A stretch of DNA of 64,000 bases from Odontesthes bonariensis. Its lineage: Eukaryota > Chordata > Actinopteri > Atheriniformes > Atherinopsidae. Shown one piece after another: positions 11,052 to 22,500 of the stretch (positions are counted from its first letter, which is position 1; the number at the start of each line of letters is the position of its first letter). The stretch lies in contig NC_134507.1 in NCBI RefSeq assembly GCF_027942865.1, forward strand, positions 31,230,447 through 31,294,446. Reading direction: 5' to 3'. Position numbers and translations under genes: made by a program. The notes under the pieces are model-generated. The model was not told where the DNA came from. It did no database searches and worked only from the letters and a program-made list of their open reading frames with translations.

Positions 11052-12399
11052 TGGTGAAGAAATCAGCGATCCCGAACCTCTTTGGCATCAGCTTGAGGTC
11101 CGAGCCGTCGGCCTGCTCGGTCCGGTCCGGCAGCTTGTCCGGGGCGCTCTGCCTCCGACCCGCCTCCAAAACGCTCCGCAGGTCCTCTTCGTACCCCTCA
11201 TCCTCAAAGTAGAAGCCCCCGTCCTCGTCGGGGGACAGCGGGGTGGCGTCGCAGCTGAGGGACACGGTGAGGTTGGGGTTAGTCCTCAGACTCTGCGGCC
11301 TGACTGGGAAGCAGAGGTCGGCGAAGTCCTCCTCGTCCTCCCCGGTGTTGGGCTCGGAGAGCGGCGGGCTGTCGCTGTTCGGATTGGACAGGGTGGACGG
11401 GCTGGGTGAGGGGGGTTTGGCACTTGATCCCGGGGTGGGGGGGTCTCTGGAGGAATCGAGGAAGGGAGGGAGCTCGGGAGCATCCTGCAGCGGGCAGTGG
11501 GGCACCGGCTGCCCGCTCAGACAGTGACCCCACCCGGGCTCCCTTTCTGTCCCCGAGCCCACATCAGAGTTTTTCTCCGCGGAACAGTCCGAGTCGGGCC
11601 ACTCACGTGTTGTGCCGCTCACAACGTGCACATCCCCGTTGGCCAGAGTCGCGTCTCCACAGTCCACGTCGCACAAACCGAGTCTCTGACCCAGAAGCCG
11701 AGCAGCCAGCAGCTCCGTCTGTTTACAATCAGCGGTGTTCCCTCCAAGGCCGCCAAGAACCGGGCCGTCAGCGACCCCGTTGGGCATGTTTGCCCGGAGC
11801 TTCCCCGAACATGTCAGTCCATCCAGGGGGAGAGAAGTCCTGATGCAGCCCGGGGCAGCGCACTCCTCCCGGGTCTCTCCTTCCTCCGCTGGGAGCTGTT
11901 GCATCTGTCGGCCCGCCGCGGCTGAAACTAGACCCCCGAGCACAGCTGGACAGGAAGCGGCTGTAGTCCCCGCGAGGCCGGGCCCTCCTCCTCCCCCTCC
12001 TCCGCCTCCTTCCCCCTCGACCATCGGCGGCTCCTCCTGGCCGAGTGACTCAGTGAATCCGTTCAAGCCGCCACAAACCCCCGAAACCCCGTCGCTGTCA
12101 GCCAACTGTCCGGAGAGGCGGATCTCCGCTGCGACCAAACCCAACATTATCTCAGAGCTGCGGGGGGGCGGCTGCTCTGAGGTGTCTCTGTTTACATTCC
12201 TCCCGTTGCTGGCCACATAAGTGGGAGCCCCCCCCGCTTCCTGACCCCCACTGACACCGGCCAGCAGCGCTTTGCTGCGGTCTTTGAGTGCGGCGTGAGA
12301 CGTGTTCCCGGCTCCTATCCCCGACCCCGCTTCCTCTTCGTTTTCGTTCCAGTCGACGGAAAACGACACTCCGTTCTCCTTCGTCGTTTCCATGACCAC
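11052..12399 (-). CDS. tbc1d12: tbc1d12, first coding exon (TBC1 domain family member 12-like)
   Basis: An open frame of about 450 residues from the ATG at 12399. It begins MVMETTKENG and contains low-complexity Gly-rich (G9 near residue 135) and Pro/Ser/Asp-rich stretches. It ends with KRFGIADFFTR directly at a consensus donor, CAG then GTAAG at 11050-11046. Vertebrate TBC1D12 has a long disordered N-terminal exon ending in a GFADFFTR-type motif before the NLFPKRTKE stretch, so the junction fits that gene. TBC1D12 is a Rab GTPase-activating-family protein of endosomal membranes; the catalytic TBC domain would be in later exons to the left. No later exon was recognised in the 11 kb available. 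TBC1D14 is the main alternative, but its N-terminus fits less well. The GC-rich composition, unlike the flanks, agrees with a first exon in a CpG island. Confidence 0.75.
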
Positions 12400-12499
12400 T
12401 CAGTCCGCCAAGCGCTCTCCGGCCCCGGGCGTAAATTCCTGCAACGAGTCCTCCGGCTCCGTTGGCCGAGCTCCGCAGCGGCAGGTTCTGTTGTTCTTG

Positions 12500-12740
12500 G
12501 AGGAAAGGGCTACCATTTTAGCCGGTTGATCCCTGAACGTTACCTAACCGTCACCGAACGTGACGGACTCATCTCAGTGTTCGAAATGTAAAAAATATAT
12601 CCGCGTCAAGCGAAGTTGAGGCCGCCGCCGGGTGGAAGATTAATTAAATCCCTCAACGTTTAGCTTGTTGCAGTAGCGGCATTCCTGCCACAGTCTAGCG
12701 CCATCTTGAAAATTCCCCAACAATGACGTCATTCCTCTAC
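12500..12740 (-). promoter_or_regulatory. Putative tbc1d12 promoter / CpG island
   Basis: The sequence upstream of the tbc1d12 start is CpG-rich up to about 12700. It contains a YY1-like site (GCGCCATCTTGAA at 12699, reverse complement CAAGATGGCGC) and a CRE-like TGACGTCAT at 12724-12732. Such sites are common just around housekeeping-type start sites. No TATA box is evident. The start site itself cannot be fixed from sequence. Confidence 0.5.
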
Positions 12741-12934
12741 CTCGCTCTCCAGTGTTTTGAATCGCTGGAGGGTTTCCAGGGACCCCTGCCGCTCAGTCTG
12801 TGTAATTGCACCCGGGACTTCGATGACCCCGTAAACAAAAACAACAGAATCTGACTTTTTACATAAAGAAACAACAAAAAAAGCACCTCAAGCATTTGGA
12901 CATGTTTTTTTTTTATTTAACCCTCATACCTGAT

Positions 12935-13106
12935 TTAAAACACAATTTATGTCCCCTTTTAAAACGACCTAAAAACATCATATGTTAATTTTTTTTTTCG
13001 AAGATCTTTTATTCCACTTCAATTCTAATCATACTACCAAGTTTTCAATTATTTTCAAAAATTTAACACTTTAAATACTGGTTTATATGATGTAAACGCC
13101 ATTTTC

Positions 13107-13141
<35 letters not shown>

Positions 13142-13980
13142 CTATATTTTCAATATATAGAATGCAAAGTGGAATTGATGAGGGGGGATTATTATGGTCT
13201 GGGATATGTCAATGATTAGCAACAACATTGATTTTTGGGGATTTTTAATTTTTTGCTATGTCTGATTTAAAAAAACTCCTTAATTTCTGAAAAGGAACAT
13301 TTTTGTCCCCTTTTAAAACAACCTGAAAACATATATTAATATTTTTTCCACTTTTTTTCCATAAATCTTTTATTCCACTTCAGTTCTGATCATAACCACC
13401 ACGTTTTCAATTATATTCAAAAACTTAACCCTTTAAATGCCAATTTGAACTTTTAGCCCAAATTTTAAGCCTTTGGGTGCCAGTATTTTCAAAATATGGA
13501 ATGCAAAGTGGAATTATTGAGTAGGGATGATTATGGTCTGGGATATGTCAATGATTAGCAACAACAATGATTTTTAGGGATTTTTAATTTTTATGTTATG
13601 CCTGATTTAAAAAAAAAAAGCTCCTTAATTTCTGAAAAGGGACATTTTTGTCCCCTTCTAAAATGATCCCCAAAATACCATATGTTCATATTTTTTTCCA
13701 CTATTTTTTCATAAATCTTTTCTTCCACCTCAGTTCGAATAATAACCACCAAGTTTTCAATTATTTTCTTAAAAAAATAACCCTTTAAATACTGGTTTAT
13801 ATGAGGTAAACACCAATTTCTGTTAAAAAAAAACACACAAAAACTGCTGTATTTTCAATATATGCAGTGCAAAGTGAAATATTCTATGGGGGATTATTAG
13901 GTCTGGGATATGTCATTGATGAGCTACAACATCAGTTTTTAAAGCTTTTTAGTTTTTCTGCAATGGCAGATTACAGAAAC
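12935..13980. repeat. About 350-bp AT-rich tandem repeat, three copies
   Basis: Three diverged copies start near 12949, 13300 and 13647. Each contains TTTGTCCCCTT-TAAAA, an ATCTTTT-TTCCAC-TCA-TTC phrase, TTTTCAATTATTTTC, TATGGTCTGGGATATGTCA and GATTAGCAACAACA. Copies differ by substitutions and poly-A/T length. No coding potential or terminal inverted repeats were seen. Its origin, satellite or tandem element ends, is unknown. Confidence 0.8.
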
Positions 13981-14929
13981 GGCTCCCATAGTCATCCATT
14001 ATAATGGACATTTATTGAGACATTTCTGCTGGCTGATCTAAAGCCGAGTCTAAAACTGAAGGCACCGCTGAACCACTTCCGTCTCCTGAAGATCACAAGA
14101 AGAGATCAAAAGGAGATCAAAGTGCAAAAAAGATTTAACTGTTTAAATGATCATCAAGCAGCATAATAATACGGTTGCATGTAACTTCCAAAATGAAACC
14201 AGAAACATTTAATTTCTTTACATCTGAGTGTGTATTGACCTAATTAGTCAGCTTCATAAGAGTGCAGCGCATTTATTTTGACCTCACCTGAACCCTGCTG
14301 AGTTTATTTTGACCTCAACTGAACCCAACTGAGCAGACTTTATGCTACCGGTTGTGAGCAGCTGAGCTGAGCTGAAGCGCCAGCAGCTCACAGACGATTG
14401 GCTGCTGGAGAATAAATGGACTCTGAAGATGATGGCAGGCGGAGGACGCGCTCATCTCACCCTCCTCCCAGCCGGCTAACTTTACGGGCAGCCACTTTCT
14501 TGCCATTCCTTTGTTTTCTCCTTGCGTTTGCTTTCATTTGGTCTGGTTGTGATGGACTGGAACAAAGCAGGATGTCATCTAACCTGTGACTCAGGTTAAG
14601 GTTGAAGAGGTTGCTGTAGAATGACCAGTTAGAGCCTCGAATTACTGCGTTAATAAAGCACCCACTGATCATCAAACTGGACCCTGAACGCATCATACTG
14701 ACGGAACACCTGAGTGTCTTCAGCCAGAGGAGGCTTCAGCTGCACCGCGATAAGGACGGGAACAAGAAGTCCCTCCAAACATCTTTCTGCTCTGTTCAAA
14801 CTAGGGCTGGGCAACGATTAACATGTTTAATCTAATTAATCACATGATTTCCCTGATTAATTAATCACATTTCTACGCAAAAATCCAAAAATGAATCCAA
14901 AAGTAATGTATAGCTTTTATCATTTAGTT

Positions 14930-15235
14930 TTATTTTAAATGTGCTGCCTTATGAATGAAAGTGCCATAACATTTGTTGTGCAAACACACTTTTAACATCA
15001 GCATCTTTCTGTAGTTTTTATGTAGAAGCCTCGCTCCACTGTCTGCTTCCTTGAATGACTTGCTGCTATCAGTTGTGTGTTTTGCCTTTAAGTGATATTT
15101 TAGACTGGAACTACTACGCTGAGAAGACAATTCAACTTGGCAGTGTTTACAGATGACTTTGGTTCTGTCGACTCCGCCGTCTGGAAGAACTTTAAAATGA
15201 AAATGGCCGATTAAAAGTTCCGTACCTTTCTCCAT
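14930..15235 (-). pseudogene. BED zinc-finger fragment of a hAT transposase
   Basis: A 101-residue frame starting MEKGTELLIGHFHF. It contains VICKHCQVEL and YHLKAKH, which supply the two Cys and two His of a BED finger used by hAT transposases for end binding. The frame continues into non-conserved sequence and no dimerisation or DDE block follows, so it is a transposon remnant and not a host gene. Confidence 0.6.
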
Positions 15236-15284
15236 GTTTGGTGGATCCGCCGATTACTTTCTTTTCCGGTTCCACAGCAGACGG

Positions 15285-15605
15285 CAACAGACTTTTACAG
15301 AATAAAAGCCTCTGAGCAACATAGTTTTACAAAATAAAAGCCTGTGAAAGCCTCTGAGCAACAGAGTTTTACAATAAAAGCCTCTGAGCAACAGAGTTTT
15401 ACAGAATAAAAGCCTGTGAGCAACAGAGTTTTACAGAATAAAAGCCTGTGAGCAACAGAGTTTTACAGAATAAAAGCCTGTGAGCAACAGTTTTACAATA
15501 ATAAAAGCCTGTGAGCAACAGAGTTTTACAGAATAAAAGCCTATGAGCAACAGAGTTTTACAAAATAAAAGCCTGTGAGCAACAGACTTTTACAAAATAA
15601 AATAA
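15285..15605. repeat. About 32-bp minisatellite inside the hAT fragment
   Basis: Around ten copies of a unit reading GCCTGTGAGCAACAGAGTTT plus TACAGAATAAAA, with small length changes. Each unit carries a plus-strand AATAAA hexamer. A single copy of the unit is present in the sister element near 26038, so the array arose by local expansion after insertion. Confidence 0.85.
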
Positions 15606-16587
15606 ATAATAAAACCTGCGTTAATGCGCGATAATTACGATAAGAACCTAGTTCTAATAGGAACTGCACACACACATTAGAGTTAGCTGGCTTTTATTTG
15701 ATATATTTAACAACATATTTTCATCCCACTGCAGCAACTTTCAGATAAAGTGCACGATCTGCACTGGTCCCATCAGCTTTAATAACTTCTGCACATTCAC
15801 AGTAAGACAAAAGCAAAGATTATTTCCCCAAAAAGGTGAGAAAACGTTTGGTTCTGCAGCCGCAGACCGAACCGAAGGCTGCAGAGTCGCCATCAGCACG
15901 AGACCACGAAAAGAACGAGGAGAAACGTAGACATCAGACGTACGTTCGGTTCGAGTCCATGACGAGTAACCCGAGACATCACGGCCTCCATCTGGAAAAT
16001 GGTCGTTTACTTCCTGATGATCCTAAATGTTGGTCCGGTCTTTTTCTGTTAAGGCACCGTGACACGTCGATGGTTAAAAGGTTTGTGAGCGCCGTGCGAG
16101 GACCCCGCCGACGCAGGAAGTAAAGGGGGGTCATCCCGGGCTGTGACCTGCTGGAAGTTATCTGCCACACGGGCCTCCATCCCAGCAGGTTAGAGACTTT
16201 CATGGTGTAAATAAGCAACTAAACAAGTTAGCGAACCCACATCTGCCAGCGTGAAGCCACTGGATGGAGCTGCCTTAAAAATAAAGAATAAAAAAAAAAT
16301 AATAATCTGGAATGTTTGAGTGCTTGAATCATTATTTCCTGCACGGCCTCAGGAGTCTCAGTTCTGTTCAGCTGCTGGAAAAAAGACTTTCAGATTTTCA
16401 GCCTCTTCGCAGCGTCTCTGGAATGTAAAGTCATCCTCCAGATAAGGCACCGACACCATGACTCAGCAGATAAAACCAAGGCAGAGGTCCGACCGTGCAG
16501 CCACGGACGTGACAGGAAACCCGGTGCCTAATTAAAGGGACAGTTCGCCGCTCTGGGGAACGGGAGGTGGAGGTGAAGCTGCTGGCT

Positions 16588-19500
16588 TCACTCGTGGTTT
16601 GATTTCCACTTCTCATCTTCATACAGAAGAGGCTGGGGGACCAAAAAGAAAATGGAAGTCAGAAGATGTGATGCTGAACGTAAATTACAGTTTATTTCTA
16701 CATTAAACCAAGTTATTTTTCGCTCCCTGGTAAAAAAAGACCAACTATTCCGATCAGACCGCCTGCTGGAGGTCCTGTGGGAATACTTCAGTAAATCACT
16801 TTCACACTTTTTGGGGCTGTCTCTCTGTGCACTGCAAAAAATGCCCCTCCAAAAAGAAGTAAGAAAAACAACAAATACAAGACGTTTTTGCTTGAAAAAA
16901 GAAAAAACAAAATCTGCCAATGGAACTAGTGAAAATCAGCTTGTCAAGATTTCTTGAAATAAGATGTGATTTTTAGGACTTTTGAGATAAAAGTGATCTT
17001 GAAATTAGCTTAAAAACCTCTTCAAATGTCAAAAAAAAAAAGCTTGTTTCATATTATATGTGACTCAAAGCAATTTGTTTTCAAGACTTTTTCATTTAAC
17101 AAGATATTCCAGATGTATTGTCTTCAAACAAGTCCCTATATCTGGCTGAAATGGTACTTGTTAAGCAATTGTGTCTTATATTAAGTGTAATGAGATATTT
17201 TGACTAGAAATGAGACAAATATACTTGGTAAGACTTTGACTTTTTTCCAGTGTGGCTCCATTTTGGAGAGAGATTCTTGGGGTCCTGGAGACAGTTTTTA
17301 AAAGGAAAATGTTTCTAAACTTCAAAGTTATGTACCGATGTGAGCTGGATGGAGTTGAATACAGTGAACCCTCGCTATAACGCGGTTCATCTTTCACGGT
17401 CTCGCTGCTTCACAGATTTGCATCGTGCATTGTGTTCTGCATTCTGATTGGCTAAACAGTCTCTCCGCTTCTTCTCTACCTGGGTGTCAATAACGTTGCG
17501 GTTTAATATGTACACGTACACGTTCATTACAGTTCTCAAACATAATCGATGATGGCATGTCTGTATATATAAATATTTTTGCCCAAGAAAAAAGAGCGAC
17601 AACAACTACCGATCTATGCTCTTCTCTCGAAAAAAAACACACCTGCACCGCGGGCTTTAGAAGAAAAAAACGCTACAGAGCGGAGTCAGGATGCAGCGGC
17701 TCAGTCAGAAGAGCAGTGAAATACACGTGAGCCACTATTTGTCCCACTGTACTTTGTATTTCTTTTCATAATCATTTTTCATTTTCTCCCGTTCTAATCC
17801 AATGGCTCGGGTCGCAGTGAGGCGGCGCTGATCTCCGCAATTTGAAGCCTTCAGTTCGTATTGATGATGAAAATGATTATTTTACAGTACAGTAGGTATT
17901 TGTAAAAAAAACGTTTATACAGTACTTTTATTTGTTAAACAAATGCTTGGGCCTGTAAAAAGGTTTTGTTCTTTGGTTTCAATGTATTATGGAGTATTTC
18001 ATTGTATAATAAATTGTAAAAAAAATCTGCTTCACGGATTTCGCCTATCACGGGTTCTTTTTGGAACGTAACCCCCGGGAAAAACGAGGGTTCACTGTAC
18101 ATGAAGCGGGAAAAATACCTTTTGAGAGTGTTGTTAGTAGGATGTAAAAAGGCTCTGACCAGAAAGCTTAAGGCTTAAGACAGAAAAAACAACAATAAAT
18201 GAGTGGATTGCTGTCACATATAATACATACTGTATATATGTTATGGAGAGAATTACATTGAAGTTAAGAAACCAAACTGATATTTTTGAAGAGAACTGGT
18301 TAAAATGGCTCAGCTACGTGTCAACTGTAAGACCTGATTTCATATAGATCGATATAGATTAAGCTCAAACCCTCTATTAAGATTTTCTAAATGTTTTCCC
18401 CTATTTTGCCTATTATTAATACTGGATGAACCAGTATGAACGCAGGCTGCACAGAACATGCCTCCCAGCACTATAAAGCAGTCTGTTGTTGGGTGCTGGC
18501 AGCCAGCCAGCCGCTCTGACAGTGCAGCGCTGCCTTTCGTAACCCGGACGGTGTCGTGTCACCTTGCTCTCCAGCACCCGGCCGTGGGTCGGACCGCTCA
18601 GCTCCTCCAGGGTTTCTGCCGTCGGTCTGTTGAGGGTTTCAGGCAGCAGGAGGCCCAGACATCCTGCAGAGAGCCCGCTGACGCAGAACACAGTGAAGGG
18701 CATGGAGGCGTGGAGAGCCCGCTGCAACACATTTCAGGGTTTAGTGAGACGCTCTGGAGGAGCTGCAGCAAATGTAAATGTACTTTATTTCTACAGCCCT
18801 TTACAGACAATCCTTACGGTGTACCAAAGTGCTTTACAGCAGGCAATAAATAAAGAGAAGAATAAGTAAAAACAAATAAAAACAATAAAAGAACAGTGAA
18901 AGCAATAAAATACAACAAAATCAAATAAGATAAAAGTGTCATCATACTACTGGGTATTAAAAGCCATCCTAAATAAGTAGGTTTTTAGCCTAGATGTGAA
19001 GAGGCCCAGGTCAGAAATAAGACGCAGCTGGACGGGGAGCTTATTCCAGAGCCCGGGGGCAGCTTTGGGAAAAGGCTCGCTCACCCCAGGGTTTGTATTC
19101 TGACCTGGGCACTTCCAGCAGAAACTGATCTGCTGACCTCAGAGCTCTACCAGGACTGTTAAAAGCTCAGATAAATACGATGGGGCGAGGCCGTTAAGAG
19201 CTTTAAAAACAAACATTAAAAGTTTAAAATCAGTTCTATAAAGGGCAGGAAGCCAATGGAGGGAGTTAAGAACAGGAGTGATGTGCACACGTCTGTTGGT
19301 GTTGGTTAAAAGACGGGCAGCAGCGTTCTGCACCAGCTGAAGGCGACTGAGAGAAGACTGGGAGACGCCGACATAAAGGGCATTGCAATAGTCTAACCTT
19401 GAACTTTTTAGGGCATGGATGGCTTTCTGAAGGTCATGACGACTTAAAAACATTTTAACTTTGGCCAGGAGACGCAGCTGGAAAAAACTAGTCCTGACGA

Positions 19501-22500
19501 CACTGTTCTTAGTACATATATTGTTCTTCACAGTAACAAGGGTTAAACAGTAATGTGATACGAGCTCTGAGAAAGACATGAAATCTGCTCCTGAGGGAAA
19601 GTAAAAGCAGATCCTCGTCAGTTCAGCTCGGCTCAAATGGAGCACGTGTGAGGCCGACTTTAACCCGTTCAGACCAAAGGCTTCGGTTAAACCGGCCTTC
19701 TGTAACCTGAGGCTTTTCTTTTTATTCTTTTAAATCAGCCCCAACTGGAAGCACTTTTAAATCCAGGTTAAAAACATTTCTCTTTCAGTGTGCTTATGGT
19801 TGAGTGTATATTTTTATTTTGTCCCCTCTTCTTTGATTGCTTTTAACTGCTGCTTTATGCTGTTCTTTTAAATGCCTTGTCTTCATGTAAAGCACATTGA
19901 GTTGCCTGTGGTATGAAATGCGCTGTATAAATAAAGATGCCTTGCCTATTCCTCAACGAGAGGCTGAAGCAGCAGCCTTTACTGTAAATCAGTGACTTTA
20001 GCCTCACGCAGATCAGGGGGATTAAACTCCAGGATGAAACGACACGCGTCCCCGCGGGTCGTGGTGGGTTAAAAACAGTCTGTGGTTCGGTTGTTGAAGT
20101 TCAGAAAAACGACCACTAGGGGTCCCCACAGCCTCAGGCTTCAGTCCGAGCTGCTGCTGCTCGGAAAGTACCGCCGGTTTAACCCTTCTGGGAGTTTTCC
20201 AACCTCTGACTCACAAACTTTCCCCAAACGTAAGGAAACGAAGTTACAAAGTTAGACTCATCATCTCTCCACCAGCAGCTCAGAGCAGAGATATATGATC
20301 GTTTTCTGCAGTTAAATCCCTTAAATATCAGGTTAAAGACACATCAGCAGGCCTGAGGAAAGCTCAGGGAAACCTGAGGCTGAGCAGGGTCATGCTCGGC
20401 TGAGGTCACATGACGTGTGCTGCACGTTTCCATGGCAACCGAGCATCTCCACCTACTGAGGGAGGCTTCGGCCCAGCTCAGAGCTGCTCAGCATGAATCA
20501 CTAGCCCCTTTCACACTGCCGAATAACCCGCGTTTAATTCGCGAATTTAGCGTGTCCGCTGTTGTGTTCACACTGCCGACCCGGGCTGCCGCGTCAACTC
20601 GACTCGCCTTTCGACCCGCGTCGGACCCTAGTCTTTTTGCCGAGCCGAGTTTGATGTGAACACAAATCGACGCGGGTCGGACGTGGGCGTGACGTGAGGA
20701 GTTTAAAAAACAGAATGGACAGCTGATTCAGAACAACAGCGACAGTTGAGGACAAGTTTTACTCTACATCAAGTTGGAGACATTTTTTAATATGGCCAAC
20801 TGGGGAGACAAGGAGGTCCGCGAGCTCCTCAGCCCCCGAACAGAGGACGTTATTTTCCGCCACATTTCGGGGACGGTGAAAGATGGACCTCTGCTGGAAG
20901 GGCTGGCGAGAAAGATGGGAGAGCTCGGTTTCCCACGCAGCAAGACGCACCGTAAAGTAACATCTCCATGAACTGCATTGCAAAAACGAGTTCTCAAGGT
21001 GTCCCGCCATCGTTTGTTTGAAAAATTTGATGCAGACAGGTGTATTTAACCCTACCTCCGACGCATGGCTTGTGCCTACGTCATTGTACACGCCCAGCAT
21101 TTTATGTGTTTCGTGTGACGCTCTGCCACTAGGCAACGCCCCCTGAACTCGGCTTCAGGCGACACGGGTCACCCTGACACGCCAAGCGTTCACATTGCTC
21201 GACGCGGGTCGAAGGTGCAATTTGGACCCGCTAAGATAGCGGGTCGCAGTGTGAAAGGGGCTACTGAAACTGATGTGTAGGTCATAATCTGAGTTACTGC
21301 CCTGCTTTCTGATATTTGGGCATCAGGCTGCCCGAGTTGTTAGAATAACTGTTGATCACCGTGTTGTTGGTGAAATGAGAGAATGGAAATAATCTGCTGA
21401 CTGCAGTTAAACCAGAATCTGAATTTTTTTTATTGCCAAGTAATTTTCACATCACGAGGAATTTGGCCTGGTCTATTTGATGCAATAAAACAAAAAAATA
21501 TATATATACATTATATATGATTATATTAATATATAATATATTATTATTAATAATAATATATTAATAATATTATTATTAATATATAATTTTTTATACATAT
21601 ATAATATATTATTATATTAATATATATATATATGCATGTATAAAATAAAATGTCAAATAATAATACATTTTAAAAATATATACAAAGTAATAGTAAGCTG
21701 AGGGCAGAAGAGTCCAAGCCATTCTCCCTGTGGTGTCACTTTACTTCCATGTTAAGGATTTCCCCCTTTTGAGCAAATGTGGCAGTAAATCTCAGGGACA
21801 AACCCAACAAAACCGGCTGCCAAAAAACAGGGTCAACAATCGAATTCCACGAGAGCTTAAAGCATCGAGTCACAGATCGACTCAACAGAGAACAGATGTC
21901 GTTCTATGGGTTCCCCAAAGGCAAACTAACACACCGTCCACACCCACTGAAACACTTCAGCTCCTTGAAGACAACATCGACATCACTTTCAGATCCTGTT
22001 CATCTGCTGGAGATAGTTCTTTAGGCCTGACACTTCTTCTTTTGTCCTCCACTTGTCCAGTTTCCTCAAATGTTTTAAGGACACACTGCACACCATGCTG
22101 AGATATGCCAAGTTTTCAGCTAACAGCTCTTTGGGAATCACCTTGTTGCTGCAGAAATCCTGTTTTCTGTCTGTCACACTGTGTTATCTTTGCTGTTTTT
22201 CACACATGCAGCTAAAGAAATGGGAACAAATCTTAGTTCCAGTCTAAAACCCACAAAGAGCTTCTAGATTATTCATTTCTGGAGGCATCAGTTTAAAATG
22301 GCTTCTCTGCTAAGTTGTGTGTTCAGTGTGGACACAACACTGGTTCATCCCTTGAGTTAGGAGCCTTTTTCCTGCCTGAATGGTTCATAGCTCAGAGTTA
22401 AGTGGCTTAACAAAGAAAAACTGGACTGAAGATGAGTGAAAAAGCAGAAAAATGTCGAAAGAAACACTTTAAAAGACCTTCAGGAAGCTGGAGAACTGTT

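Larger units (their letters stand above)
14802..15650 (-). mobile_element. hAT element fragment with BED zinc-finger exon
   Basis: The left end TAGGGCTGGGCAACGATTAA is a hAT-type terminus. A minus-strand frame (14930-15235) encodes a BED-type finger of the form C-x2-C-x(n)-H-x4-H (ICKHCQVELSSQ, YHLKAKH). The transposase core is missing. The part at 15285-15600 has expanded into a 32-bp minisatellite. A second copy of the same family lies at 23034-26168 and carries the better-preserved right end CTCGCCCAGCCCTA. Confidence 0.65.

Noticed and set aside
11243-12591. Plus-strand frames opposite tbc1d12 exon 1
   Set aside because: GC-rich antisense shadows without splice sites or domains; the minus-strand frame has the matching protein motif and donor.
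14930-15235. A host BED zinc-finger gene
   Set aside because: It lies in a truncated hAT with terminal motif, and the same sequence recurs at 25.1 kb; no further coding sequence.
18416-18562. Read-through extension of slc22a15 exon 12
   Set aside because: The residues after the possible donor do not resemble the family, and a phase-matched terminal exon exists at 16632-16588; kept only as an alternative.
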